From NCBI GenBank assembly GCA_947568835.1, contig OX387602.1, positions 28,728,633 to 28,792,632 of the forward strand: a DNA stretch of 64,000 bases. Direction: 5' to 3'. A program made the translations under genes and the position numbers. Origin of the DNA: Protonemura montana. Taxonomy: Eukaryota; Arthropoda; Insecta; Plecoptera; Nemouridae. This document shows, in pieces, positions 39,300 through 49,759 of this stretch (position 1 is the first letter of the stretch; every line of letters starts with the position of its first letter). The notes under the pieces were generated by a model. It saw nothing but the letters and a program-made list of their open reading frames with translations, was not told the origin of the DNA and did not search any database.

Positions 39300-39905
39300 A
39301 CTTCGGAAAATTGTTGTCAATTTTCCGAGAGGAAAAACTGCATTGGACCCAAGACGTTGTACGGGCTGAAATGCTATCACCATGGAGACAGGGGCACATC
39401 CACGTAGCGTGAAAGTGCTGGAAGCCTCGATGCCGCTGACATAGTGCTGCCATCTGCGGGCACGCGGGGAAAGCTGGAGACCGGAGCCCCCTCCCTCCCC
39501 CCCCCAGGCAGAGTGAAAGTGATGAGACGCGCCCTCAAGGTCATCTCACAGTTTCGACGACCTTGGCACGATGCTCGATTGTCTCGCCTGACTCGATCTG
39601 ATTTACATTGCGTGATTGGCCGTCACCTCTGACGTCACCTGTTTCGGTGGTGACGTCACATTTGATTGTATGGGCATGCGCTGTGACAGGTGGATCATTT
39701 GTCGTCACCCCATGTGGTGTCGTAGACTTTATATTTTCTTATCATTTTACTGTCCAGTTTTCCCGTTCGTTAAGCAATTTGTTCAGCATCTATTGGTCCT
39801 TTACTTCTTTGACACGGACCAATGAGAAGTGGTAAATATTTTGCTAGCAGACAGTTAATTCAAAACAAGGAACTATAGAAGGGTATGGAAACCAGAAACA
39901 ATTTT
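39300..39905. other. Intergenic DNA, no gene recognised
   Basis: A C run at 39491-39505 and short overlapping frames only. Nothing supportable. Confidence 0.5.
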
Positions 39906-39911
39906 ATGACA

Positions 39912-40095
39912 TTAAGAAAAAATATTTGAACTGGGTTTTGAATTGTATTCAACTGTTTGAACTGGTTTTGAAAGTAAAGGGCTGCTAAATTTAGTATCCC
40001 TTTACTTAGCATTCAAAACCCAGTTCAAATAGTTTTTCTTAAAACTAGTGCTAAGGATAAATCAAGTAGACATGAGTCTAAAAACCATCATAATT
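39912..40095. mobile_element. Foldback (MITE-like) element, short form
   Basis: A 32-base left arm (39912-39943, containing TATTTGAACTGGGTTTTGAA) is repeated inverted with one mismatch at 40011-40042. The right flank CTAAGGATAAATCAAGTAGA and CATGAGTCTAAAAACCATC is shared with the element at 49.3 kb. No coding capacity; presumably a non-autonomous DNA element. Confidence 0.75.
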
Positions 40096-40099
40096 TTAT

Positions 40100-40940
40100 G
40101 ATATCTTGATGGTAAATGTAGGAGGCTAACCAATTCGTGGTCGACTATAAATTGGCAAGTTTAAAGCTCTGGAAAAGTGTTGACCAGACCAAACATTTCT
40201 AGGATTCCTCGGATTCATAGGGAAAATTCCTGTAAATTAGATTACAGAGATTTGTAACTTAAATTTATCATGGCGCCTTTCGTGTTTTCTGCGTTTGAAA
40301 CCTTGGGTCGAATGAAAAGAACAGCATTCTTCGCAGCGTTTAAGAAAGTAATAAAATAGCTACCGTGGAAGATACTAATTACTCCTGGCAGGTGTTAATT
40401 ACCTTGTACAATATCCTTGTTAGCATGTCTACAATTTTCTCCGAATTTCACGGCTCATAGTAAATCAACTCGATAATTTATTCCAACAATTCACGATTTT
40501 TTCTTCAAGCGATGCATCCTATAATTGCACGCGTGTAATCATGTGTTGGCCAGACAGCTGGAGGCGCTTCCGGCGGAAGTAGGCGACAACGGTGCCAATG
40601 AAGCAGCGCTTCCAGCGGCCAAGGTCGACACCGCGCAGTCTTTGAGGCGCACGCGCTGTGGCTCGATGGCCCATGGCGAGTCAAGGAGAATCCCACGGCA
40701 GAGGTGTGAGAAAAAACTGTAAGATGATTTCGAGCGATAATTGTGTGAAATGATACGGAAAGTGACCAAATGGCATGGCCCTGATGGGACCGATTGGGTA
40801 ACTATAAATAGATCTATATTTGTAATTTCGCAAATGGTAACAACAATGGGCAATGATAGTTTGGCCCATCAAAAAATTTAAAAAATTTCACCAACTTTTT
40901 TCCCCGCCCTGCTCTAGTCTCTAACGGGACGCGTATTGAT
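40100..40940. other. Intergenic DNA, no gene recognised
   Basis: Nothing recognisable. A moderately GC-rich patch at 40550-40690 has overlapping frames on both strands without motifs. Confidence 0.5.
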
Positions 40941-40949
40941 GAAGATCAT

Positions 40950-41281
40950 GCACATGACCAGTTCTGTTCGAGAGAGAGGTTGGAGGGATGAAAGTTAGTA
41001 CAGCAACTTCACTCGCCTTGCTTATCAACCTCTCGACAGCATGGATTTGTGGAGGAATCCTGCTGTTCGCGTTGTACCGTCCTTCGGAAGGGAAGTTAAG
41101 CCGGTGGTCCCCTTGGTGCTCTTCGACAGGAGTATGCTACGTGCCGGCACCGGGTTTCCTCTTCTCCCTTCTAGGCTAGGTTAGGTTCATCATCATCCTC
41201 ATCATCATCCACTCATTTACCGACGCCATTAGACCATTGCCGCATGGCCAGTTGTCAAAACAACGCGTCGTTAAACACTAA
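40950..41281 (+). mobile_element. 5S-family SINE, body only
   Basis: From CACATGACCAGTTCTGTTCG at about 40952 to CGTCGTTAAACACTA at 41281 this matches the copy at 62.65-62.98 kb almost throughout: CTTATCAACCTCTCGACAGC, GATTTGTGGAGGAATCCTG, TTCTAGGCTAGGTTAGG and the CATTAGACCATTGCCGCATGG block. No intact 5S module precedes it. The high similarity implies recent spread. Confidence 0.85.
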
Positions 41282-41284
41282 AAA

Positions 41285-42075
41285 TCATCAACCATCTTTT
41301 AAAATGTACTTTTGTGTACTGATGCGCTGATCAGCAGACATGAAATTTCCAGAAATTTCTCAGACTGGAAACCAGACTGTTTGTCGGTCTATGACAAAGT
41401 AGACCCAGATACAACCAGATACTGCTTTAGCTCTCCAGGCAAATAAAGTACTCAAATCTACAATGCCTACGTGTGAAGTGCCCGACTCGGCTACAGCTGG
41501 CCTTTATATGGGCACACCTTTAGTGCGTGCGGACAGATTCTAAACTTCGTATGGAAGGGATTCTGCATGGCTTCTGATAAGGGGTGGGTCGTCAAACGCC
41601 CTTACTTGTGATAAAATATTCTTTCGGGATTTGAAAACATAACGCATTTTCATTTTCTTGTAAACGGAAAAATATAGGTATGTTATATCTTTCTGTTTTA
41701 TGGACCCTTTACATGGGATTATTTTGCCAAATGTTACAAAACCATGTTACTTACCTTAATTGTATAGATTCGTGTCAGAGTTTTATTTTTTCAAGAGAAT
41801 AAGGTGTAGTTAGTTGTTAAATTAAATAGTATTTCTTAATTTTCATAAGTTTTCATAAATTACTTCTATGCTCTAAGATTATATCTTGTTATATTAGCTA
41901 GGTGGAAAACAATAGATAATTCAATATATTGTAAAAATATGTTTCAGTTATCGTGAACCTCGCTATTTTGTAAAAATGAAGTCATTTTAATTATTATTAA
42001 TCTATTGGAACGGCGAATAAGTTCAGAGCTGCGACCTGATCGTGATGTAGTTGAGGATTTCAATCTGCATCGATC
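41285..42075. other. AT-rich intergenic DNA
   Basis: No gene, repeat or motif recognised; long A/T stretches at 41640-42000. Confidence 0.55.
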
Positions 42076-42078
42076 GAC

Positions 42079-42234
42079 TTTCGGTAATAAAAATAACCGA
42101 TTTGAACGTTTCGACGTCGTATGGCGGCAAAACCTCCATGCCAGTGTGATGACAGAGTTTAATCGAACTCAGTCCTGAAAATCTCGATGCAAACGACGAC
42201 GAAACGTCAACCTAGGTATTTTTTATGACCGAAA
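42079..42234. mobile_element. 156-bp MITE-like element with 42-bp inverted ends
   Basis: The left end (42079-42120, TTTCGGTAATAAAAATA... to GACGTTTCGACGTCGT region) is mirrored by 42193-42234 (ACGACGACGAAACGTC ... TTTTTATGACCGAAA) with several mismatches. About 70 bases separate the arms. The size and lack of coding fit a small non-autonomous DNA transposon. No second copy is in the window and no target duplication is obvious. Confidence 0.6.
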
Positions 42235-43154
42235 TGTAATAAAAACAGATCAAAGTACTTATCATTTGTGTTTTTTGCAGCTTCTCGCCATTAATGCGTG
42301 ACCGCATGTTCTGGACCTCGGCACTGGGCCAACCATTTAAGGTCAGCGAACTTGATTGTATGGTGCAGCAATGCAATTACTGCACCTCACGGCCGTAACA
42401 GGCAAGACGCATGTAAGACCGTGTTATACCAGCTCGGAATGAATTGAACGTTTCCTGTTTGTTATGATAAGTTCGGTATCAGTCGAGATCTGCACAGGAA
42501 GTCAGATCAGATTTGAATATTTGGTAATATTTTTCATTTCGAATTCCGTTGTTTGCAAGGAAGAAGCCATGCTTTGGTTCGATTGTAAAATATTTTCGGC
42601 TGGCGGCCATGCAAGGAAGGTGAGGCGTATGCTTGCATAATAACGGCGACTGGTCGTTTTAGGTATTAGATATTTTTTTTATTCATTTTCATGTAAATAT
42701 TTGCACAAAGCATCAGTAAAGCAGAATTATTTCATACACAATAGCCTGTTACCTTCAGCATGGTATCTAAAATACATCACAAATGTTAAACTGTATGTAC
42801 ATTAACTTCCTTTTTTACTCGTAGCTTCAAAAAAACGTATTTCTGGTCTTAGTAAAAAAAATCAGAGAGATCATTGAAACAGTTGTCTGTCGGTTAGTGA
42901 ATAATTTATGTTAATTTTCATGTACAGGTATTAAAAAATCTTTATGAAAAAAAATCACAATTCAGCTCTCGGCTTCAACATTACATGCGTTTCTGCCGAT
43001 TCTAGGTAAATAAATAAATAAGACGTGTTAGTCACTGACACAGACTTCGCTGTTGTTTACTAACTACAGGTCAGCGTGTTGAAATCCAGTCGGCGATTCG
43101 GAAGATGAGAAGGCTAAACTTGGTGCTAGGGACGCTCGCTGAGTGGCTGCTCGC
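42235..43154. other. 3' flank of the Gly-rich R&R gene
   Basis: Downstream of the stop codon at 43155. The first clean minus-strand AATAAA I see is at 42683-42678, about 470 bases beyond the stop, and could end the transcript. Otherwise AT-rich with nothing recognised. Confidence 0.4.
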
Positions 43155-45150
43155 TTAGCGCCTGTAGTTTGGGGGCAGGTACGAGTTAGAGCCTGCGTAA
43201 CCGCCACCCCCGTTACCACCGCCGCCGCCACCGCCCTGGCCGTAGCCGCCGCCGCCGCCTCCCTGGTTGGCTGTTCCTTGATACTGGACGTCGGCCACAT
43301 AACCGTTGGCGTCGTCAGCGGTGTACTTGACGATCTGGAAACGGAGACGAAAGCTATTACAGGTGTGATCGTAGAGAAGCAAATTATGTGCAAAATAGAT
43401 GAAGAATTTGCAAAATTACCACTGACAATATCACATTTGATCAACATAGATCTGCAAAAGTGGGATTTTTTGGTGAGCATTAAATCAATTTCTAGTTGGT
43501 TGCTTCACACATCTCGGGACACTCGTTGGTGCTCCCCTGAGGAAGAGGATTGACATGGAATACTGGTGCTCATCAAGATCATGTCGTTGATCCCATTATT
43601 AGAGGAGCCTTACGGATTAAACCTATTGCCACTTCACATTTTCACAATTACAATTAATGGTTTAGGTTAATTAATCTCCTTGTTCGGTCCATATGCTCTA
43701 CTGGCCATGATCTACCAGTGGTCACCTATATTTTAAAACCAACTCTTCACATATTTGGTCCAGTAAGACAATTGCAGACCACCACACAGTTCCGAGTAGG
43801 CCTGCCAGTTGAGGGTGCTTACCTGGGTGCGTCCGTCAGGTAGAAGTACCTTGTACTCTCCGCGTACTATGTACCCGTCGCTACTCTCCTGGCGGCTCTG
43901 TTCGTTGCCGGTGGCGGCGTCCTTCACTGCATACTGGAAGTTGTACGGCTCGGGCTGTTGGGCAGAAAGTTGTGAGTCCACAGGGTGCAAGACAGGGAAA
44001 GATGATCTGTTTTGCCCAGCATTCACATCCTTGTGGGATGTCCTTTGGAGGGATTGACGGATCGAACGGCTAGACTCACTCTGCCGAAGCGCCAGGGTTT
44101 AAATTTACTGGTTAGTGAAACGCATCATGCTTCGGTTAGATGTGTAATATTACACCCTTATTATGTGCAAAACGTCTCGAAGAAAGATTATGAATTAATT
44201 TTACAAATTAGGAAATTTAAAATCCAATGATTATGAGTTGCCAACATGAAAATATAATGAGAACTCCAAAATTACTGTAAACTGAAGTAAGCCGATTTAT
44301 GTTTTGAGATGTTACTATTAATTTCCTAGTTTTCCGAATGGACATTATCCACCATTTACTTCAAAATGGGAGCAAATTTTTTAACAGAAAGCGCTTTTGT
44401 CATTCATTCCACGGCTTATGGCTCAGAGACGCTTACCTTTCCACTGCTTCCGTCGTTGTATCCTCCACCTCCGCCTCCACCCCCGCTGCCGCCCCCGGGT
44501 GCCCCGTAGTTTGAAGATGGTCGTCCACCGCCGCCTCCCTGGGGAGCACCGTACGATTGCGAGGGCCGTCCACCCCCGGAGCCGGGACCAAAGCCTCCGG
44601 GCCCGCCTCTAGGGTAGCCACTACCGCCGCCGCCTCCGCCGCCACCACCACCCAGTTGCCCACCGAGGGCCGCGTCCCAGCAAACGGCCAACGCCAGAAG
44701 GCCGAGGCATACGTACTGCAAAGCAAGAATTTATGGGGTAGATTCTAGTCACTTTGCCAGGGGGAAAATCCCTAAGCATTTAGGGGAGGTTTAAGAATCC
44801 CGCATTCAACTGGGCAGGAATAAGGCCAGAAAAACAAGAAATCGGTATGAAAATATTTGGCATGAACTGATATGAGACCACACAATGGTCACCAATCGAC
44901 AGTCATATGTCAATACACTGGCACAAAAGACCGAGACAGGGATATTGACTCGATATTGCTAAAGTACTGTCGCATCCAAAGACGATGAGACATCAAACAT
45001 TTTGGTTAACTTCCCAGACCCTAACAAGTCAAGCTGGTCACCCCTTAATTTACCTCGATGTACCTTTTAAAAAAACACTTTACCATTTTATGTCTTTATG
45101 TCACTATCTAGCTGACAATGCAATATATTTATTACCTCATAGCGAGCCAT
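43155..45150 (-). CDS. Gly-rich R&R cuticle protein (pro-resilin-like), 201 aa
   Basis: Four exons: 45150-45136 (MARYE), 44715-44437, 43954-43823, 43334-43155, all joined in phase 0 at standard sites (donors GTAATA, GTAAGC, GTAAGC; acceptors TTTGCAG, CCAACAG, TTTCCAG). Introns are 420, 482 and 488 bases. Residues 1-22 form a signal peptide (YVCLGLLALAVCWDAALG). Residues 23-98 are Gly-rich with SYGAP/NYGAP motifs like the elastic repeats of resilin. Residues 102-164 form an R&R chitin-binding domain: YNFQYAVKDAATGNEQS, SSDGYIVRGEYKVLLPDGR, then IVKYTADDANGYVADVQYQG. The tail is Gly-rich and ends YLPPNYRR. Likely secreted to cuticle, binding chitin through the R&R domain with an elastic Gly-rich arm. 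The start is the first ATG after the promoter. An intron splits the R&R domain, unlike the neighbour at 53-57 kb. Exon joins are my prediction; the domain call is firm. Confidence 0.9.
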
Positions 45151-45238
45151 CACAAGACAACAAGTTTACTTGAATCTTCTTCAAAATCTGCAAAACCAAA
45201 TGTAGTTCCTGGTGTTCCTCCTGAGGAAGCCTCGAGCT

Positions 45239-45277
45239 GACTGATGCCCACCTCATCTTCTGCAGACTCTTTTATAG
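45239..45277 (-). promoter_or_regulatory. Core promoter of the Gly-rich R&R gene
   Basis: CTATAAAAG on the minus strand at 45277-45269 is followed by TCAGTC (45244-45239), an arthropod-type initiator, with 34 bases between first TATA T and the initiator A. The leader to the ATG at 45150 is about 92 bases and has no earlier ATG. Confidence 0.75.
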
Positions 45278-45446
45278 GAAGCCCTCCGTCTCTCGGCGTT
45301 GCCGGCGTCGACAGCGACGGCCAAGGGGTGGCTGCCGACGCCGGCCACCGGGCGGCGTGGGAACTCCAAGCGAGGGGCGCGACGCGGAATGCGGCGTGCG
45401 CTTCGTGGGTGTCGCGACATTGTCACGCGCGAGGCGGGGGGTGGGA

Positions 45447-45466
45447 GGGGGGGGGGGGGGGGGGGG
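45447..45466 (+). repeat. Poly-G tract (20 G) upstream of the Gly-rich R&R promoter
   Basis: A run of 20 G about 170-190 bases upstream of the TATA box, in GC-rich DNA (45280-45540). Similar runs lie upstream of the Pro-rich gene. Confidence 0.9.
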
Positions 45467-45539
45467 CGCCCTCAGCATCCCCGGTGCATCGGCTTGCATC
45501 ATCTTTCGGCCGCGGGTCGGCGAAAGTGAACGAAGACGA

Positions 45540-48300
45540 TTCCAATCGATCGCAGGTCGCGCTTTGTCTGCTCAACTCGATCGTTTTACTTAACAGCAAC
45601 GAACGAAATCGCTTCACGCCTTTCGTGCGCCATTCACTCTTCCATACCTTTACACTAAATCTTATCTTTCGTGTTTTAAAATTGCAGATTTTTTTCTCTG
45701 TTGCTTTTTTAGTAAAACACGTTTCGCAATGTTGCATAACAACAGCCATGTATACAAAAATCATCGCGTAATTTATTAATATATAACAACCCGGAATATT
45801 TTTATGAGTTCTCTCTTGTTGAGATGATTGGTCTAGCGGAGATGATGACTTTGGTGCCATCACGACAGCGACTCTCTCATGGAGCTGCTGCATTCGCAAC
45901 CGGCGGTCGGTGGCAATTGCCGAGAGCTGCGAAACGCCTCCAGTGGCGTCTGCGTGCACCCCGGGTCGCGGTCGAACAACCAGAAACGCTCCTAACCCTA
46001 AATCTGGGTGACATTTTTCTGTTGGCTATCCCAACCCGGGCTGATCGCGGCATGTTATCCTCAAACGCAACGTGTGCCCCCTTCAGCATCAATGTGCAAT
46101 CGTTTAGTTTATTGTGCGAGATCTGCGGCGTGAGCTTCTTTCCAAAAGTCACGTTTGCGAACGCATCGTGCCACGCCAGACTCGCGAAGGCCTCATGATG
46201 TTTATCCGGCATATCGTATGTAGACCAAAGATGCTTTAATGTTGTCTAACCTTCGACAGGCCTTTCTCGCATCCAGGACCCTAAAAAGACAATTACTTTT
46301 GCCCCAGCGTTGACGTCTAGTCCAGAAAACCCCCCGATCACTCTTTTCAGCGCAACGAGCGAATCGAATAAATAATGTTAAGAAGGCCAAAAGAAGAATT
46401 AAAACGAAGATCGAAGATGATACAGCTTCTTAATCTTATTGAGTGAAAGGGCATCAGAGTGAATGCGTTTCGTCTTTGGGTCAATGAAGGTAAACATTTC
46501 ACAGCCAAGAGTCAATCAATAGACAAAATATAAATAATATAATTGTTTTGAAAGTGCTAAAAGTGAACATGATAAAGATGTTCCTGGTATATGTATTAAA
46601 ATCCACTTAATTTAATCGATTGCTGAGTAAAAAGTGCGGTTACAAAAGCGGAAAAGACTGCCCGAGAAGAGATAAAGGCACAAGAAAACCAATTGGTGCG
46701 CCAATAATACAAGAAAACTTCCTCGCATATGGATCATCAAGCGTCCGTCCCAACACGGTGGCATCGACGGACACGCCGCCACTGGATCTGCTCCTCGTGA
46801 GCACGGTGGACACTTGACCTACGCTATGGTCGCTCCTTGCTTCGACCCGGGACAACAATGAACGTGTCAGTCGTCGAGCGTTATTGCAATGAAGCCACCT
46901 TTGATCCTGCAAGACGTATGACGTGACAGGCGCAGGCGTGCAGTCTGACAGACACTGATGCACTTTCTGCTTGAATGCACACAGAATTGCACTCGTCTGC
47001 AATCTGCGACAGGACAGCAGCGAGCGACATTTTACTATTATTCAGAATTATAACACTTTTAAAAATCGATTGAGTATATGTTTGTATTGCATTCAGAATC
47101 TTAATACTTTGATTGCTCGTGCATGAATAGAAGTTTTTACAAGCATTGCAGTAGGAAAACATAAATATTTATTTATGTACACTACATTTGATGAGATAAG
47201 CTAGTCTATCTTACCTGTCCTAAACTAGCCTGATATGTACAGTTGCATGCTTGAATAATATGAGGCCGTATTTTATTTTCCAACAATAGTGGCAATCCTA
47301 TTTTTGTTTTGTTGACATATTAATCATTCCTTAAATAGACGGATGTCCAAGTTTTTCACTCGAACAGAAATTCGTGCCGTTTAATTTGCTTCATAGACAG
47401 CTATAAACACTGTTCAATTATTTTAAAATTAAGCAAAAAATGCTATATGACTGCAAACTGAATGCATACCGAATGAGTTATTAAAGTTTTTGGTGCGTTT
47501 TTTTTTTTCAAAATTAGTTGACCAATCGACGAAATCACTTGAAAAAATATTCAATCCAGCTCAAGCAATTCGAAAGACAAAAGTATTTAAAAAAAAAATC
47601 GTAATGCTTTCCAGGGGCAGTTTAAGCAACAGATCGGTACCGATCGGTGCGAGACTGGCTCTCCGAACCGTCGGGTCGAGGCGTGACCCAGGATCGAACC
47701 CCGCTCCAGACTGTGCACGCCGAGTCAGAGGTGAAGCCAAGTCATTAAGCCGCGGCGTTGGCCAAGAGCTCGCTAAGCAGAGCACAAAGAACGACGCCGT
47801 CCACGGCTGGGGCGAGACGGGAAGCAAGGGCAGAAATCATCTCCGATTAAATCGTGATGAATAGCGCTGACGAAACCAGGGATTGTTCACTTTTAACACT
47901 CGAAGCAGGTAATGTTGGACGAGGCCGAAATTATTAACGAAGTGCATTGTTTTGGTGATAAGTAGTTTATTAGTGTCGATGTCAATGCTGGCTCGTTAAC
48001 GTTGACGTCATCGGAGGGGATCGATAATCACTTGTGCCACCTTGGGGGTCGCTTTCTTCGGGATATGGCGCCATAAAAAGGCTTCTCCGTGGGAACTAAT
48101 CCATCGAGATCGTCTGCAGAGAGCCTCGAGCAATTAACATCTTTCGGTGTGTATGCAGGAAGCTATGGGCACGTTTTTGGTAAAGCATTCCAGTAAGTGC
48201 CTACCTCGGTAATGCATTGAACTTTTGTGCAAAGCGGTTCTTGGCAACAGCACGGTGATTTCAATGCACGTAATGTTATGGCAAATCTAATCTGTTGCGA
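45540..48300. other. Intergenic DNA between cuticle genes
   Basis: No supportable gene. Overlapping frames at 45824-46212 on both strands lack motifs. A minus-strand GGTTCGATCC B-box-like motif at 47700-47691, within a GC-rich patch (47640-47830), may be another decayed tRNA-derived SINE. Confidence 0.5.
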
Positions 48301-48305
48301 TACTC

Positions 48306-48600
48306 TACCTACCCCATTTTTTTATGTACAGACATTTTGCTAGTGAATATTTCAATGGAATTTTTAATGGAAAGAAACTATTTATAAAGTTTTATCGAAC
48401 AAATATCGGACGCCACTCACTCCTTGGCAGAGGAACTAGGCTATGGAACAGCCTGTCATGCAATGAACTTGCCAAGATAGTAAAATTGTAAAATTTTACA
48501 ACTTTAAATTTGTACAACTGTAAAGCAACCACTGGACAGTGCAATTTATTGTGTATATACTTAGGTTGCTAATAAAACCATTCTTATTATTATTATTATT
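48306..48600 (+). mobile_element. 3' end of a LINE (non-LTR retrotransposon)
   Basis: A plus-strand frame to the TAA at 48489-48491 reads KKLFIKFYRTNIGRHS then LLGRGTRLWNSLSCNEL. This resembles the C-terminal end of reverse transcriptase polyproteins of CR1/jockey-like LINEs, where a basic Y-R-T-N-x-G-x-x-S segment precedes a G-x-x-x-W-N-S-L motif. The stop is followed by a short 3' region, AATAAA at 48571 and a TTA repeat tail at 48583-48599. Only about 60 codons remain, typical of 5' truncation. It is not obviously the helper of the SINEs here, whose tails differ. Confidence 0.7.
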
Positions 48601-48604
48601 TCAC

Positions 48605-49340
48605 ACGATCAGAGCCTAAACCCGCTTCTGAAAAGGTCATTGTAAACTAGAACTATTTTTTAGGTCCTCAGGAGATAGGTTTTTTGCTGGAATATCTGAT
48701 CGACCACGTGAGGTGTCACCACACTCTGCGACTTATCCCTGATGAAATTGTCAAAATTGCCGTTTTGAGCGGCCGAATTCCTGTCTAGGGGATATCGATA
48801 ATGATTCTCAGACCCGCCGGCCGATCGCCATCATCGCCTGCGGTCTACGTGGCCGTGCTCGCATCGGATCACAATGGCTTGTCGAACATCCAGGTCAAAT
48901 CGATGCATTCTCTCGCGTTACCATAGCAACGTGCCCATCCACGGCGCGATGTTGATCGGGGGTTGCGTAACCTCGGCCACATACAGAGCAGGCCGGCGCA
49001 TCCCTATGAAATATTCATCGCGCGTGCGCGTTACTTAACCTTTCGGGACTCTATGGAGTGTTCGTGTTTGTGCTATGCAACAAGTGCGCGTTATAAAGCT
49101 GGTTGTCATGGCTTCTGGAGGCAGTCGGCGTTTGCTTTTTGTCTGAAAATCAGTGCACTTTTAACAAGGCTTTGTGCAGCTAGAACCGTAACAAAGAGGA
49201 AACGACATTTTTGGTGTGTTCTTAAAAATTATATGGATTGGTCAGTATAGCATAACAGTAATACCGGTAACCATAAGAATGAAGACTCGGAGTTAGGCGA
49301 GGTTGTCAGTGGTTTGTTTCTAATCAATCAATTACTATTC
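48605..49340. other. Intergenic DNA, no gene recognised
   Basis: Nothing supportable; the frame at 48963-49250 has no recognised motif. Confidence 0.5.
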
Positions 49341-49346
49341 TAAAAG

Positions 49347-49745
49347 TATCCTTAGTTTTAAGAAAAACTATTTGAACTGGGTTTTGAATGCTACTAAATT
49401 TCCCGACGTTTCGTAACATGTACTAGTTACTTCTTCAGAGGTTTGAGCAGTCCTGACAATTTTCCAATAGCAAAAGAACCACATAAAATTATAACAATTA
49501 CCTAGTTCAAGCTTCCTAAATGCATCTAAACAAAATAATCAGGGTCAATAACTAAAAAACTAATGTATTTTGTATTTTCTGAAATAAGATCTCGAACACA
49601 TTGGCGTTTTTTAACTAACTAATTAACTAACTAACGCCAATTTTTGGCGTTTTTATCCATACACTTAGCTTTCAAAACCCATTTCAAGTAGTTTTTCTTA
49701 AAACTAGAGCTAAGGATAAATCAAGTAGACATGAGTCTAAAAGCC
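49347..49745. mobile_element. Foldback (MITE-like) element, long form
   Basis: The left arm (49347-49390: TATCCTTAG, TTTTAAGAAAAACTATTTGA, ACTGGGTTTTGAATGC) is mirrored by 49670-49718 with a few mismatches and a small indel. The arms match the 39.9 kb element, and both carry the same right flank CTAAGGATAAATCAAGTAGA. The 280-base interior includes CCCGACGTTTCGTAACATG with its partial mirror and a local AACGCCAATTTTTGGCGTT palindrome. GTATCCTTAGT appears at both edges (49346 and about 49749), possibly a target duplication or a terminal repeat. No coding capacity. Confidence 0.75.
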
Positions 49746-49759
49746 ATCGTATCCTTAGT

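Noticed and set aside
43143-43553. Plus-strand frames over cuticle exons (also 53451-53696, 54370-54672, 3315-3875)
   Set aside because: These are antisense shadows of the GC-rich or low-complexity exons on the minus strand.
49396-49445. Hammerhead-ribozyme-like core on the minus strand (CTGAAGA, a GTAAC/GTTAC stem, then GAAAC)
   Set aside because: One extra base separates the core from stem II, and I find no stem III or cleavage-site arrangement. A covariance search (Infernal, hammerhead models) would decide.
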